Counted from the stretch's first letter, positions 12,137 to 22,395 are shown. The stretch is DNA of 64,000 nucleotides from Aquirufa beregesia (GCF_011090385.1 NZ_SEWW01000001.1:682001-746000), one strand, 5' to 3'. Translations and numbers: made by a program. The notes: generated from the sequence alone by a model not told the origin.

Positions 12137-12855
12137 AGATCTATTTGATTCCTTGTCCTATCGCCGAAAATACTGCTGCTCAAGTAGTAACTCCTGAGGT
12201 AAGTCAAGCCCTAGTATCATGCCAATATTTTTTGGTAGAAAATGTACGTACGGCTCGTCGATTCATTAGCGAATTAAAATTAGGCATTAAGATAGATGAT
12301 GTAGTTTTTGAAGTACTGGATAAGGATAGCTCGTCAAGTGATATTGAAAAATTCATCCAAACTCAGGCTCAAGAAAACCATTCCATTGGTATTATTTCAG
12401 AAGCTGGTTGCCCTGGAATTGCTGATCCAGGAGCTTTAGCCGTTTCTATTGCTCATCAATTGCACATTGAAGTAATTTCGCTGGTCGGCCCCTCTTCTAT
12501 CCTATTAGCTTTAATGGGGTCTGGTTTTTCGGGTCAAAGTTTTTGTTTTCATGGTTATTTACCCATTGATAAAAATGCCCGAATCAAAAAGATAGACCAA
12601 TTACAAAAGGAAGTAGAGAAATCAGGGCAAACCCAATTATTCATTGAGACGCCCTATCGAAACAATGCCTTATTGGCTGATTTAATCCAGATTTGTCCAA
12701 AGCATCAGTTGATTTGTATTGGATGTGACATTCAGGCTCCAACAGGCTTTATCCAAACAAAAACGGTGGAAGCATGGGCTAAATTAAATCCAGATTTGCA
12801 TAAAAAACCTTGCTTATTCTTATTAGGGCAATATCAATTTACAGGAAATAAGTAA
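12133..12855 (+). CDS. RsmI-like tetrapyrrole-methylase-fold methyltransferase
   Basis: A 240-residue SAM-dependent methyltransferase of the RsmI group (2'-O-methylation of C1402 in 16S rRNA in E. coli). It opens with YLIPCPIAE, the counterpart of the usual YLVATPIGN, and has the SEAGCPGIADPGA segment corresponding to the SDAGTPLISDPG SAM-site motif, then LVGPSSILLALMGSG. These departures from the RsmI consensus mark a second RsmI-like family in Bacteroidota, so the exact RNA target is uncertain. It is coupled to the upstream hydrolase by an ATGA overlap. Confidence 0.8.
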   Translation: MKIYLIPCPIAENTAAQVVTPEVSQALVSCQYFLVENVRTARRFISELKLGIKIDDVVFEVLDKDSSSSDIEKFIQTQAQENHSIGIISEAGCPGIADPGALAVSIAHQLHIEVISLVGPSSILLALMGSGFSGQSFCFHGYLPIDKNARIKKIDQLQKEVEKSGQTQLFIETPYRNNALLADLIQICPKHQLICIGCDIQAPTGFIQTKTVEAWAKLNPDLHKKPCLFLLGQYQFTGNK

Positions 12856-12878
12856 TTTGCATTCAAAACAGATCATTC

Positions 12879-13520
12879 GTGGTATATAAAGAAGTTTTTA
12901 CATGTAATCCATTTCAAGAAAACACCTATTTACTTTGGGATGATGCAGGAAATGGCATCATTTTTGATCCAGGTTGCCACAATTACGAGGAAAGAAAAAC
13001 AATCACGGACTTCATAGGATCCAAGAATATCCAATTGAAATACTGCCTCAATACACATGCTCACATTGATCATGTCTTAGGCGTTCATTATATTAAAGAG
13101 CATTTCAAGGTTCCTTTTGCCTTACATCCTAAAGATTTACCCTTATTAAATGATGCAACTAATCGGGCTGCGGTATATGGATTCCCTGCCTTCCAAGCTG
13201 TGGAAGTAGACCGTTTTTTAGAAGATGATGAGATCCTTGAAATTGGAGAAATGAAGCTGAAGGTTTTATTTGTTCCTGGACATGCTCCTGGGCATGTGGC
13301 CTTTTATTTAGAAGATCAGGGCTGGCTATTGGATGGGGACGTGCTTTTTAGACGAAGTATTGGCAGAACAGATTTCCCCATGTGTAATCATGCGGACTTA
13401 GTTAATAGCATTCAGAATCAATTGTATGTATTACCAGAAGAAACAGAAGTTTTTCCTGGTCATGGAGGTAGTACTACGATTGGAATAGAGAAGATTCAAA
13501 ATCCATTTGTAAGAGCATAA
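12879..13520 (+). CDS. Metallo-beta-lactamase-fold hydrolase, glyoxalase II-like
   Basis: A 213-residue binuclear-metal hydrolase. The HxHxDH motif is THAHIDHVLG (about 59-68). Further metal ligands are VPGHAPGHVAFY, LLDGDVLF and the final FPGHGGSTTIGIEK. This short single-domain form is close to the YcbL/glyoxalase II-like group, which acts on thioesters such as S-lactoylglutathione, but the substrate is not proved. The start is GTG, chosen because the conserved region begins within a few residues and no ATG fits. It lies 23 bases after the methyltransferase and one base before pssA. Confidence 0.85.
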   Translation: MVYKEVFTCNPFQENTYLLWDDAGNGIIFDPGCHNYEERKTITDFIGSKNIQLKYCLNTHAHIDHVLGVHYIKEHFKVPFALHPKDLPLLNDATNRAAVYGFPAFQAVEVDRFLEDDEILEIGEMKLKVLFVPGHAPGHVAFYLEDQGWLLDGDVLFRRSIGRTDFPMCNHADLVNSIQNQLYVLPEETEVFPGHGGSTTIGIEKIQNPFVRA

Positions 13521-13521
13521 G

Positions 13522-14244
13522 ATGTCAATAAAAAAAGAAATTCCGAATACCTTAACCTTAGGCAATTTACTGTCTGGTTGTTTTGGTATCTATTTTGTCA
13601 TGCAAGGACATATTTTATGGGCCTCATATTGTATTTTGATTTCACTCGTATGTGATTTCTTAGATGGATTTTTAGCGAGATTATTGCACGCCTATTCGGA
13701 ATTAGGTAAAGAGCTAGATTCCTTAGCTGATATGGTTTCTTTTGGCGTATTACCCGCTTTCATGCTTTTTCATTTGGTGGAAGCTAGCTGTGGAACGCAA
13801 TGTTCCGTTGGCCTATTGGGCTTTTATAAACCATTTATCGTTTTTTCTTTGGCTATTTTTTCTGCTTATCGTTTGGCCAAATTCAATGTGGATACCCGAC
13901 AAAGTGATCAATTTATTGGCGTACCTACACCTGCCAATGGAATTGTAATCGCTGCTTTGCCGCTCATTTTGGAATTTCAGCCTGAATTTAGTGCATATGT
14001 GCTCAACTTTAAAGGCCTATTGATTTACTCGGTAATCATGAGTTATTTGCTTGTGTGTGAATTACCATTGATGGCCTTTAAGTTTAAAACTTGGGATTGG
14101 AAAAGCAATCAAATTAAATTCATTTTCCTAGTTTTTTGTGTTGCTGGACTGATTTTCCTTAAATTTGTAGCATTGCCACTGTTAGTAGCATCCTATATTC
14201 TCCTTTCAGGAGTTCTTTACATACTTAATACCCAAAAAAAATGA
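13522..14244 (+). CDS. pssA: CDP-diacylglycerol-serine O-phosphatidyltransferase
   Basis: Condenses CDP-diacylglycerol and serine to phosphatidylserine, the precursor of phosphatidylethanolamine. The CDP-alcohol phosphotransferase signature DGxxARx8GxxxDxxxD is complete: Asp48, Gly49, Ala52, Arg53, Gly62, Asp66 and Asp70. The rest of the 240 residues is made of hydrophobic helices, about eight in all, so it is an inner-membrane enzyme. It starts one base after the upstream gene and overlaps purS by four bases. Confidence 0.92.
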   Translation: MSIKKEIPNTLTLGNLLSGCFGIYFVMQGHILWASYCILISLVCDFLDGFLARLLHAYSELGKELDSLADMVSFGVLPAFMLFHLVEASCGTQCSVGLLGFYKPFIVFSLAIFSAYRLAKFNVDTRQSDQFIGVPTPANGIVIAALPLILEFQPEFSAYVLNFKGLLIYSVIMSYLLVCELPLMAFKFKTWDWKSNQIKFIFLVFCVAGLIFLKFVALPLLVASYILLSGVLYILNTQKK

Positions 14245-14492
14245 AATTTTTAGCTGAAATCAACGTAATGCCTCAAAAAGAAATCCTTGATCCACAAGGT
14301 AAAGCTGTGCGTATAGGTTTACAAAACTTAGATATTCATCAGGTGGCTGATGTGCGTATTGGCAAACATATTCAGCTACAAATAGAAGCGAATTCGGAGG
14401 CTGAAGCCAACGAAATTGTGACGAATGCTTGTAAGAAATTATTAGCTAACTTAATTATGGAGGAATTTGACTTCGTATTAAAAGCTATCTAA
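14241..14492 (+). CDS. purS: Phosphoribosylformylglycinamidine synthase subunit PurS
   Basis: An 83-residue protein with the compact alpha/beta layout of PurS: KFLAEINVMPQKEILDPQG at the start and AVRIGLQNL next. PurS bridges PurL and PurQ in the fourth step of purine synthesis. The length is typical. It overlaps pssA by four bases and ends the + strand run; purL and purQ are not in the window. Confidence 0.88.
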   Translation: MKFLAEINVMPQKEILDPQGKAVRIGLQNLDIHQVADVRIGKHIQLQIEANSEAEANEIVTNACKKLLANLIMEEFDFVLKAI

Positions 14493-14501
14493 ATAAGAAT
14501 G

Positions 14502-14533
14502 GGTATCTGTTGGGATAAAAACCGACGGATACC
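14502..14533. terminator. Hairpin between convergent genes
   Basis: Twelve-base arms (GGTATCTGTTGG and CCGACGGATACC, with G-U pairs) enclose an eight-base loop. It lies between the purS stop and the stop of the minus-strand gene at 14536. There is no strong T run on the plus strand, so it may terminate weakly or only protect 3' ends. Confidence 0.5.
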
Positions 14534-14535
14534 TA

Positions 14536-14892
14536 TTAAAATTGCCCAGTTTGCAATAATACCAGGGTACAGGCTTCTTCAGTCAATATCCCTTCCTCGT
14601 TCAAACTCTTCTCTAGTTTTTCATTTTCCGTACCTGGGTTGAAAATCACTCTTCTGGGTTTTAATTTTCTCAGGTAGTCCAACAGTCCTTCTTGATTTTG
14701 TGGACCAACATATAAAGTGACCGTATCTACGTTCGCCTCTATCCAATCATTAGGCCGGATTGAAGCTCCTAATAATTCTCCTTTTTTTATTCCCACTAAT
14801 ACTAATTCATGACCTTTTTGATGTAACATATGGGCAGCTAAATAAGCATATCGTTGTGGATTTATAGAGGCACCGTAGATTAAAACTTTCAT
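14536..14892 (-). CDS. CoA-binding domain protein
   Basis: A 118-residue single Rossmann-like domain of the CoA_binding_2 type. It opens KVLIYGASINPQRYAYLAA (nucleotide-binding turn), and continues with the DTVTLYVGPQNQ segment and RVIFNPGTENE, which are characteristic landmarks of the family. Stand-alone members bind CoA and may be involved in redox or acylation control, but no function is established. It is transcribed towards purS. Confidence 0.8.
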   Translation of the reverse strand: MKVLIYGASINPQRYAYLAAHMLHQKGHELVLVGIKKGELLGASIRPNDWIEANVDTVTLYVGPQNQEGLLDYLRKLKPRRVIFNPGTENEKLEKSLNEEGILTEEACTLVLLQTGQF

Positions 14893-14955
14893 GAAATAGG
14901 GAAAAAGAAAGACAATATTACTTATTCTTTTCGAATAGAGATTAATTGGTCTTAA

Positions 14956-15255
14956 TTATAGATTTATATTTCCAATATCTATCTTTGATTTAACAGAACC
15001 CTCCATAAAATCATCCAATAGCTTATTAGAATCAAATAGAAAATACACAAGGACTTTGAAAATGCTATTCCGTATTTTTATGCTTTTGAAAACAGTTTGA
15101 CCACAATTATTCCAAGAAATATCAATGACTATAAAAAAGCTAGCATCAAGATATTGACACCAGAAATATTCATCACCCATCATAAGTAAAAATTCCTTCT
15201 TTTTGACTAAGCCTTTGAAAGAAGCATTATCTCCACCGAATCGAATAAAAACCAC
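14956..15255 (-). CDS. Hypothetical protein, uncertain
   Basis: An open frame of 99 residues with a GTG start. An internal ATG pair near codon 25 would give about 75 residues. The protein is hydrophobic and aromatic-rich, with no motif I recognise. It lies in an AT-rich gap between the CoA-binding gene and the HNH gene. I include it because nothing else occupies the stretch; composition alone does not prove it is coding. Confidence 0.35.
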   Translation of the reverse strand: MVFIRFGGDNASFKGLVKKKEFLLMMGDEYFWCQYLDASFFIVIDISWNNCGQTVFKSIKIRNSIFKVLVYFLFDSNKLLDDFMEGSVKSKIDIGNINL

Positions 15256-15392
15256 TCATCCTTTTTTTGATGAAAGAATCAAAATTCTTAGCAATTTTAT
15301 TCAGTCTTTTTCGTTCTGACCTAAACTTTTGCAATTCAAGGAATATAATTAAATTGCGATTACTACAGTTCTATAATACGTACAATAATACT

Positions 15393-15962
15393 ATGACCGC
15401 CTTAAAAAACTATTGGAATGAGCAATGGATGCGCATTCCATTCCCTGAATTTGATAATCAAATTCACTATGAAATTTCTAATTATGGCCGAGTAAAAAGC
15501 TTTCAGAATAATCCAGAAGGTTATTTAATACAAGGTTCAATGATTCAAGGATATCGTTCACTCAATATTCGATTTCAGCAAAAATCTGCTAATCGGTACA
15601 TCCATAAATTGGTAGCCGAATGTTTTGTCAATAAAAAAGATGATTCAGAGAATTTTGTGTTGCATTTAGACCATGACAAAATGAATAACCGAGCAGAAAA
15701 TTTAGCTTGGGGAAATCGAAGTCTAGTCACCGCACACAATAAAAACAATCCGAGTGTGATTAATCGTCAAATTCCGAAAAGAACCAAGAATTACAAGCTG
15801 ACGGAAAGCAAAGTGTTGATGATTAAAAAGATGCTGAAATCGGAGAAAAGTCGGTTCAAAATGATTGCCAAGCAATTTGGCATTACACATACTCAGCTCA
15901 ACCGCATTCGTTCTGGAGAAAACTGGAAACATGTTAAACTCGAAGAATCAGGAGTCATATAA
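15393..15962 (+). CDS. NUMOD4/HNH homing-type endonuclease
   Basis: A 189-residue protein. The NUMOD4 DNA-binding motif lies at the N-terminus (WMRIPFPEFDNQIHYEIS then NYGRVKSF). The HNH nuclease centre follows (LHLDHDKMNNRAENLAWGN, about 93-111). A C-terminal helix-turn-helix-like segment comes last (IAKQFGITHTQLNRIRSG). This is the plan of free-standing homing endonucleases of phage and mobile origin. The frame is open back to 15267, but the extra 42 residues are unlike the family and the ATG at 15393 starts directly before NUMOD4, so I use that start. It ends at a strong terminator and no intron or intein is visible around it. Confidence 0.85.
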   Translation: MTALKNYWNEQWMRIPFPEFDNQIHYEISNYGRVKSFQNNPEGYLIQGSMIQGYRSLNIRFQQKSANRYIHKLVAECFVNKKDDSENFVLHLDHDKMNNRAENLAWGNRSLVTAHNKNNPSVINRQIPKRTKNYKLTESKVLMIKKMLKSEKSRFKMIAKQFGITHTQLNRIRSGENWKHVKLEESGVI

Positions 15963-15997
15963 AAAAAGGAGCGATCATTTAATCGCTCCTTTTTTTT
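15961..15997. terminator. Bidirectional terminator between the HNH gene and metF
   Basis: A 15-bp stem (seven A, then GGAGCGAT, pairing with ATCGCTCC and a T run) closes a six-base loop. A/T tails on both sides make it work on both strands. It overlaps the last base of the HNH stop and two bases of the metF stop. Confidence 0.88.
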
Positions 15998-16949
15998 AAA
16001 ATAGTGCTGATGCTATCGATCGGACACTATCTGACTTGCTCATAGTATAAAAATGCAAGGCTGGAACACCTGCTTGGATCAATTCTTTTCCTTGTTGAAT
16101 TGCCCATTCAATTCCTGCTTGTTTAATACCTGCAGCATTGGAAGCTGATAAAACAGCTTCAGCTAATTCCTGTGGAATTTCTAAATGAAAAATAGCCGGT
16201 AAAACTTCTAATTGCTTCGCTGTGGTTAAAGGTTTAATACCTGGTATAATAGGAACCTGAATACCAATAGCTCGACAAGCTTTCACAAAATCAAAGTATT
16301 TTTGATTATCAAAAAACATTTGAGTGACTACATAATCAGCTCCTGCATCCACTTTTTGTTTTAAATAGTGTAAATCTGTTTCTAGGGAAACTGCTTCAAA
16401 ATGTTTCTCCGGATAAGCGGCTACGCCCACACAAAAATTGGTTGGAAATGATTCGGTTTCCTCATACAGCAATTGTCCTTTATTCATACGACTAATTTGC
16501 TCGACCAATTCATTGGCATAGGCATGTCCTCCCATTTTAGGAATAAAACGATCTTCGCCTTTTTCTTGGTCACCTCGTAAGGCTAAAACATTCTCAATTC
16601 CTAAATAATGCAAATCAATCAAAAAATCCTCGGTCTCTTCTTGGGTAAATCCTCCGCAAATAACGTGTGGAACTGCTTCCACTTTAAATTTTTGCATCAA
16701 AGCGGCACAGATACCCAAGGTTCCAGGGCGTTTTCTAATTGGAATTCTCTTTAACTCACCATTTACCACTTTTTCTATGAATTCTTCCCGATGGTAGGTT
16801 ACCTCTATAAAGGGTGGCTTAAATTCCATCAATGGCTCAATATGCCCCATTAATTCACCTAAATGCTGACCTTTAACAGGTGGAATGATTTCAATGGAAA
16901 ATAAAGTTTTACCTCCTGAATTCTTAAAATACTCGGTAATTTTAGTCAT
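15996..16949 (-). CDS. metF: Methylenetetrahydrofolate reductase
   Basis: Reduces 5,10-methylene-THF to 5-methyl-THF, the methyl donor for MetH. The 317-residue single TIM-barrel form matches bacterial MetF. Visible landmarks are FSIEIIPPVKG with the catalytic Glu region (about 17-27), NVLALRGD (about 119-126), and DYVVTQMFFDNQ (about 206-217) for FAD and folate binding. It follows metH after a three-base gap on the same strand, so the two are very probably one operon. Confidence 0.93.
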   Translation of the reverse strand: MTKITEYFKNSGGKTLFSIEIIPPVKGQHLGELMGHIEPLMEFKPPFIEVTYHREEFIEKVVNGELKRIPIRKRPGTLGICAALMQKFKVEAVPHVICGGFTQEETEDFLIDLHYLGIENVLALRGDQEKGEDRFIPKMGGHAYANELVEQISRMNKGQLLYEETESFPTNFCVGVAAYPEKHFEAVSLETDLHYLKQKVDAGADYVVTQMFFDNQKYFDFVKACRAIGIQVPIIPGIKPLTTAKQLEVLPAIFHLEIPQELAEAVLSASNAAGIKQAGIEWAIQQGKELIQAGVPALHFYTMSKSDSVRSIASALF

Positions 16950-16952
16950 ATT

Positions 16953-19900
16953 CTATGCATCGTAATTTAATACTGGACTTAACCAACGTTCAATCTCCTC
17001 TACTGGCATCTGCTTGCGTTTGGCATAATCCTCCACTTGATCTTTGGTAATTTTACCTAAACCATAATACGTTGATTTAGGATGAGAAAAGTAAAAGCCT
17101 GAAACGGAAGATGCTGGATACATGGCATAACTTTCAGTCAACTTAATCCCTATTTTGTCTTCGGCATCCAACAATTCAAAAAGACGTTTCTTTTCTGTGT
17201 GGTCTGGACAAGCTGGATAACCTGGTGCTGGACGAATACCCGTGTATTTCTCCGAAATGAGGTCTTCATTGGATAAATCTTCATCTTGCTCATAGCCCCA
17301 GAACTCCTTACGGACACGTTCATGCAATAACTCAGTCAAGGCTTCCGCCAAACGATCCGCTAAAGCCTTGACCATGATGGAATTATAATCATCATGCGCT
17401 TTATCGTATTTTTCTAATAAGGCTTCGATCCCTATTCCAGCAGTTACAGCAAAAGCCCCAACATAATCCGTTTGGCCAGTTTCTAATGGAGCCACGAAAT
17501 CACTGAGACAATGATTTGCCAAATTGGCTGCTTTGACATTTTGCTGACGCAAATGATGTAGCCATTGGCTAGAATCAGAGTTTTCGTTATTCTTTTGAAT
17601 CTCGTATTGGACATGGACGTGCTCTCCATGCTTTTCACATGCTACTTTATTTTCATTGACTTTGAAGTCATGCAAAATGATATCATCCCCAAAAGCATTC
17701 GCAGGGAAAAATCCCAGAGCAGCTTTAGCTTGTAAGGATTTATCTCGAATAATTTCTGCCAATAAATCCTGCGCATCTTGGAATAGCTTCTTGGCTTCAT
17801 GACCCACTACCGCATCATCAAAAATGCGAGGATATTTTCCACTCAATTGCCAAGTAGCAAAGAATGGAGTCCAGTCGATGTATTTAGCAATTTCCGCCAA
17901 AGAATAATCTTCAAAATACTTAACTCCTAAGAAATTAGGTTGATGGGATTTGAAATCTGCCCAATCTATCCCTCTGGATTTTTGTCGAGCTTGTTCTATC
18001 GTCAAATAATTTTTCTCTTGCTGACGTGCGGCATGTTGCACTCGAATTTGTGCATATTCCTCCTTGATTTCAGTGAATATTTCCTTTTGAGATAATTCAC
18101 TTTGCAATAATCTACCTGCTACTGGTACGGAACGGGAGGCATCCAATACGTGAATAACGGGTCCATCATAATGCGGATCTATTTTTACTGCGGTATGTAA
18201 GCGTGAGGTGGTAGCTCCGCCAATCAACAAAGGAATGGTAAAGCCCAAGCGCTTCATTTCTTTAGCGACATAGACCATTTCATCTAAACTAGGGGTAATT
18301 AATCCTGATAAACCCACGATATCCACTTGATGTTCTTTGGAAGCAGCCAAAATCTTATCACAGGAAACCATGACACCTAAATCAATTACTTCATAGTTAT
18401 TACATGCCAAAACTACTCCCACAATATTTTTACCGATATCATGAACATCGCCTTTGACGGTGGCTAATAATATTTTCCCGGCTGAAGAACTCTCTCCGTC
18501 TTGCTTTCCTGCTTCGATGTATGGCAAAAGATAGGCTACTGCCTTTTTCATTACACGGGCAGATTTAACTACCTGTGGTAAAAACATTTTACCTGCACCA
18601 AACAAATCTCCCACTACGTTCATTCCATCCATCAAAGGACCTTCAATAACCTGAATTGGGCGTTCAACTAGCTTTCTGGCTTCTTCTGTATCTTCATCGA
18701 TAAACTCAGTCAAACCCTTGATCAAAGCATGTTCAAGACGTTTATTAACAGGCAATTTCCTCCAAGCATCATCGATCACTTGTTCTTTTCCTGAGGACTT
18801 GACCGTATCGGCAAAGGCTACTAATTTCTCCGTTGCATCAGAATTTCTGTTGAGTAGTACATCTTCACATAAATCCCTTAAAGGTTGAGAAATTTCATCG
18901 TAAACACCTAACTGACTGGCATTAACGATACCCATATCCATACCCGCTTGAATGGCATAGTATAAAAATACGGTGTGCATGGCTTCACGAACAACTTCGT
19001 TTCCGCGGAATGAAAACGAAATATTGGATACACCACCAGACACCTTGGCATAGGGCAGATTTTTCTTAATCCAGGCGGTAGCTTGAATGAAATCATTGGC
19101 ATAATTATTATGCTCTTCCATTCCAGTGGCTACGGTTAATATATTCGGGTCAAAGATGATATCCTGAGGTGGAAACGCCACTTCATTGACTAAAATATCA
19201 TAGGCTCTTTGACATATTTCTATACGACGTTGATAAGAGTCTGCTTGGCCTTGTTCGTCAAACGCCATGACTACCACTGAGGCTCCATAACGCTTAACTT
19301 TTTTAGCTAATTCGATAAATCGTTCTTCGCCTTCTTTCAGCGAAATTGAATTGACCACGGACTTTCCTTGAACGCATTTCAAACCCGCCTCTATGACCTC
19401 CCATTTGGAAGAATCAATCATGATAGGTAAACGAGAAATATCAGGCTCAGACATCAGCAAATTCAGGAATTGCGGCATCATTTTAACCCCATCAATCATA
19501 CCTTCGTCTAGATTGACATCCAATATTTGAGCACCACCATCTGCTTGTTCTCTGGCTATGGCAATAGCTTCTTCAAAATTCTCCTCACGAATTAAACGGG
19601 CGAATTTCTTAGAACCCGTCACGTTACAACGCTCCCCGATGTTGACAAAATTGGTCAATTCTGTAATCTCCAAAGGCTCCAAACCAGAAAGTTTTTGGTT
19701 TGGATTTTTGGTCGGCAATTGATGTGGGGGATATTTGGCCGCAGTTTCTGCGATTAAACGAATGTGTTCTGGAGTGGTTCCGCAGCATCCACCAATGATA
19801 TTGATAAAGCCATTTTGCAGATAATCTTCAATCACCTCAGCCATTTGCTCAGGGCTTTGATCATATTCCCCCATTTCATTGGGTAAACCTGCATTGGGAT

Positions 19901-20714
19901 GCGCTGAAACTAAAAATGGAGATTTATCTGAAAGTGTCTTAATGTATGGTCGCATTAAATCCGCCCCTAGAGCACAGTTAAGTCCAACAGACAACAAAGG
20001 CATGTGGGCTATGGAAGCTAAAAATGCTTCGGTAGTTTGCCCAGAAAGTGTTCTTCCTGAAGCATCCGTAATGGTACCGGATACCATCACTGGCAAATAG
20101 GGTTTGTCTGGATTTTGCTGAAAATATTGATCGATGGCAAAAAGAGCTGCTTTGGCATTTAAGGTATCAAATACCGTTTCTACCAAAAGTAAATCAACGC
20201 CACCATCCACTAATCCTTTTACTTGGTCTTGATAAGCTTCTACTAATTCATCGAAAGAAACAGCTCTAAAACCAGGATCATTCACGTCAGGAGACAATGA
20301 CAAAGTTCGGTTAGTAGGTCCAATAGAACCTGCCACATAACGAGGTTGATCTGGATTTTTTAGACTAAACTCGTCTGCCACTTCTTTGGCGATCTTGGCT
20401 GATTCAAAATTCAATTCATATACCAAATCCTCCATGTGGTAGTCTGCCATGGCAATGGAAGTACCTGAGAAGGTATTGGTTTCAGCAATATCGGCTCCAG
20501 CTTCAAAATATTTAGCATGAATTTCCTTGATAACATCTGGTCTAGTAATGGACAATAGGTCATTATTCCCCTTTACTTCATGAGGAAAGTCTTTAAACCT
20601 TTCTCCACGGTAATCGGCATCTGTTAGTTGATATTGCTGAATTAAAGAACCCATGGCGCCATCAAGCACCAAGATTCGATCTTTCAATTGATCCAAAATA
20701 TTTTGTTTCTGCAT
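16953..20714 (-). CDS. metH: Cobalamin-dependent methionine synthase
   Basis: Transfers a methyl group from 5-methyl-THF to homocysteine through B12. Domains in order: homocysteine-binding barrel with the zinc motif GGCCGT near residue 310; pterin-binding domain from about 355; cap and B12 domain with DVHDIG near 755, where His is the lower cobalt ligand; and the reactivation domain with [12 protein letters not shown] near 1163. At 1253 residues it is full length. The frame extends ten codons upstream to a TTG, but the ATG at 20714 starts the conserved region and has a GGAGAAGG purine run about 15 bases before it. No cobalamin or SAM riboswitch was seen in the 100 bases upstream. Confidence 0.95.
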   Translation of the reverse strand: MQKQNILDQLKDRILVLDGAMGSLIQQYQLTDADYRGERFKDFPHEVKGNNDLLSITRPDVIKEIHAKYFEAGADIAETNTFSGTSIAMADYHMEDLVYELNFESAKIAKEVADEFSLKNPDQPRYVAGSIGPTNRTLSLSPDVNDPGFRAVSFDELVEAYQDQVKGLVDGGVDLLLVETVFDTLNAKAALFAIDQYFQQNPDKPYLPVMVSGTITDASGRTLSGQTTEAFLASIAHMPLLSVGLNCALGADLMRPYIKTLSDKSPFLVSAHPNAGLPNEMGEYDQSPEQMAEVIEDYLQNGFINIIGGCCGTTPEHIRLIAETAAKYPPHQLPTKNPNQKLSGLEPLEITELTNFVNIGERCNVTGSKKFARLIREENFEEAIAIAREQADGGAQILDVNLDEGMIDGVKMMPQFLNLLMSEPDISRLPIMIDSSKWEVIEAGLKCVQGKSVVNSISLKEGEERFIELAKKVKRYGASVVVMAFDEQGQADSYQRRIEICQRAYDILVNEVAFPPQDIIFDPNILTVATGMEEHNNYANDFIQATAWIKKNLPYAKVSGGVSNISFSFRGNEVVREAMHTVFLYYAIQAGMDMGIVNASQLGVYDEISQPLRDLCEDVLLNRNSDATEKLVAFADTVKSSGKEQVIDDAWRKLPVNKRLEHALIKGLTEFIDEDTEEARKLVERPIQVIEGPLMDGMNVVGDLFGAGKMFLPQVVKSARVMKKAVAYLLPYIEAGKQDGESSSAGKILLATVKGDVHDIGKNIVGVVLACNNYEVIDLGVMVSCDKILAASKEHQVDIVGLSGLITPSLDEMVYVAKEMKRLGFTIPLLIGGATTSRLHTAVKIDPHYDGPVIHVLDASRSVPVAGRLLQSELSQKEIFTEIKEEYAQIRVQHAARQQEKNYLTIEQARQKSRGIDWADFKSHQPNFLGVKYFEDYSLAEIAKYIDWTPFFATWQLSGKYPRIFDDAVVGHEAKKLFQDAQDLLAEIIRDKSLQAKAALGFFPANAFGDDIILHDFKVNENKVACEKHGEHVHVQYEIQKNNENSDSSQWLHHLRQQNVKAANLANHCLSDFVAPLETGQTDYVGAFAVTAGIGIEALLEKYDKAHDDYNSIMVKALADRLAEALTELLHERVRKEFWGYEQDEDLSNEDLISEKYTGIRPAPGYPACPDHTEKKRLFELLDAEDKIGIKLTESYAMYPASSVSGFYFSHPKSTYYGLGKITKDQVEDYAKRKQMPVEEIERWLSPVLNYDA

Positions 20715-20814
20715 ATAGATATAAACCTTCTCCGAATCGTACAAAAATCCGAATAATCACATAAAAATCTGATAAAGATACACCTTTTGCAGGTTTAGAT
20801 AAAGGGAAATTAAT

Positions 20815-21567
20815 TTAAAGGAAGCCTAATTTCTTAATTTTTTCTAAATCAGATGGGCTATCAATTCCGACCGTTTCATGCTGAGTTTCGATGAGCTTAA
20901 TTTGAAATCCATGCTGCAACCAACGCAACTGTTCCAGCATTTCTGCCTTTTCTAAACTAGAAACGGGTAATTGACTTAATATAGGTAAAACGTCTGCCCG
21001 ATAGGCATACAATCCAATATGCTTAAAAAAGTGATGATGATCAAACCAATCTTCGGTTGCCACTCCTCTTAAATAAGGGATGGTTTGTCTGGAAAAATAC
21101 AAAGCATTATGTTGATCATCCATAACCACCTTGGGCACATTCGTATTGAACAAAGTTAGTTCATCATGGATCTCTTTAACCAAGGTTAAAATGGGTGCAT
21201 TACTTTCAAAACCAGAACTTAATTCCAACAATTGATCAGGATTAATGAAAGGCTCATCTCCTTGTATATTGACTAAGTAATCTACTGGATTATCTAAATA
21301 ACCTAAAATTTCAGCACAGCGGTCGGTTCCTGATTGATGTGACACATCGGTCATCATGACTTCTGCTCCAAATTTCTTAGCTACCGCAAAAATACGTTCA
21401 TCGTCCGTGGCAATGATGATGCGTTCCCATCCGGGTACGGATGCCACTTGATCATAGGTTCGTTGAATCATGGGTTTACCTCCCAAATCAACCAAAGGTT
21501 TTCCTGGAAAGCGAGTAGAAGCATACCTAGCAGGGATTACGGCTACGACTTTTTTGCCTTGCATCAT
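20815..21567 (-). CDS. kdsB: 3-deoxy-manno-octulosonate cytidylyltransferase
   Basis: Activates Kdo to CMP-Kdo for the lipopolysaccharide inner core. The nucleotidyltransferase loop IPARYASTRFPGKPL lies at residues 10-25, followed by IIATDDERIFAVA and the VNIQGDEPFINPDQL segment that binds metal and substrate. The open frame runs upstream to 21675, but that would overlap the divergent gene at 21616. The paired ATG codons at 21567/21564 give the usual length of 250 residues. metH follows on the same strand after 100 bases. Confidence 0.93.
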   Translation of the reverse strand: MMQGKKVVAVIPARYASTRFPGKPLVDLGGKPMIQRTYDQVASVPGWERIIIATDDERIFAVAKKFGAEVMMTDVSHQSGTDRCAEILGYLDNPVDYLVNIQGDEPFINPDQLLELSSGFESNAPILTLVKEIHDELTLFNTNVPKVVMDDQHNALYFSRQTIPYLRGVATEDWFDHHHFFKHIGLYAYRADVLPILSQLPVSSLEKAEMLEQLRWLQHGFQIKLIETQHETVGIDSPSDLEKIKKLGFL

Positions 21568-21615
21568 ATTCAGATGTACGTTAATTGATAGAATATTGCC
21601 AAATTTGCACATTAT

Positions 21616-22395
21616 TTGCCTAGAAACCTTTTGTCCGACTTGAAAAAAAAATTCCATTATCGTTTTCCGCAGCATATCTGGAGCCTAGGCTATTGGGGCT
21701 CAAAGGAAGCGCCCAAACTTTGGATTGAAGCCAAAGATGCTCAACAAGGAAATTGGTATGCCTATGATTTCGAAAAAAATGAAATCTGCATTATTTCATC
21801 TATTCCATCTCACAGTAGCCATTTACAATGGCTAAAAGGGAGAGATAAGTTAGGGATTTTTGTTCGTTTACAATCGGGAAAGAACCCGGGAATAGAAGCC
21901 ATTGAGGCCTATGATTTACAGCAGGGAAAATGCCAATATGTGATTGAAAGTCAACAAGCTAAAGAATTAACGGAAGATCAGCTCATCATTCAACAGGGGA
22001 ATTCTGTTTTACTCTTGGATTTAGAAACTGGTAAAATCCTTGAAGAACAAAAAAAATCACCTGTTTTAGCTGGTTTTACCTTTGAAAGTCCGCATCATAT
22101 CGAGGAGAGTCAAGAACAATTTAATGCCTTTAAACAATTTTTTAGTCTTAAATTCAGTTTACAGATTGCAAAGGGTTTGGATTATTGGGAAGGCGAGGAT
22201 AAGCTAATTTTTTCTTATTATCTTTACGATGGTGCTTGGAAAAATTACCTTTTGGTCTGCGACCTAGACTTCCAAATTTTACTACATGAACTATTGGAGG
22301 AGGGGGAATTAATGGGATATCATACCTTTCAAATTTTCCAAAATCACCTATTATTTATTCAACATAAGCTACAACTTGAAATCTATGAATTTTAA
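21616..22395 (+). CDS. Conserved Bacteroidota protein, probably DUF4905
   Basis: A 259-residue cytoplasmic protein beginning at a TTG; no suitable ATG lies near the N-terminus. It has short beta-rich repeats with alternating charged and aromatic residues (WSLGYWGSKEAPKLWIEA; WYAYDFEKNEICIIS), as in a small beta-propeller-like fold. It resembles the Bacteroidota family DUF4905 by my recollection of its pattern; function is unknown. The end overlaps the LysM gene by 11 bases, so it probably heads a + strand run through to 25217. Confidence 0.65.
   Translation: MPRNLLSDLKKKFHYRFPQHIWSLGYWGSKEAPKLWIEAKDAQQGNWYAYDFEKNEICIISSIPSHSSHLQWLKGRDKLGIFVRLQSGKNPGIEAIEAYDLQQGKCQYVIESQQAKELTEDQLIIQQGNSVLLLDLETGKILEEQKKSPVLAGFTFESPHHIEESQEQFNAFKQFFSLKFSLQIAKGLDYWEGEDKLIFSYYLYDGAWKNYLLVCDLDFQILLHELLEEGELMGYHTFQIFQNHLLFIQHKLQLEIYEF

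Noticed and set aside
15267-15392. 42-residue N-terminal extension of the HNH protein
   Set aside because: Unlike the NUMOD4 family, and a later ATG begins the conserved domain directly.
20715-20814. Cobalamin or SAM riboswitch upstream of metH
   Set aside because: The 100-base gap is AT-rich and lacks the conserved cores or stems of either class.
21568-21675. 36-residue upstream extension of KdsB
   Set aside because: It overlaps the divergent gene and precedes the universal IPARYASTR start of the family.
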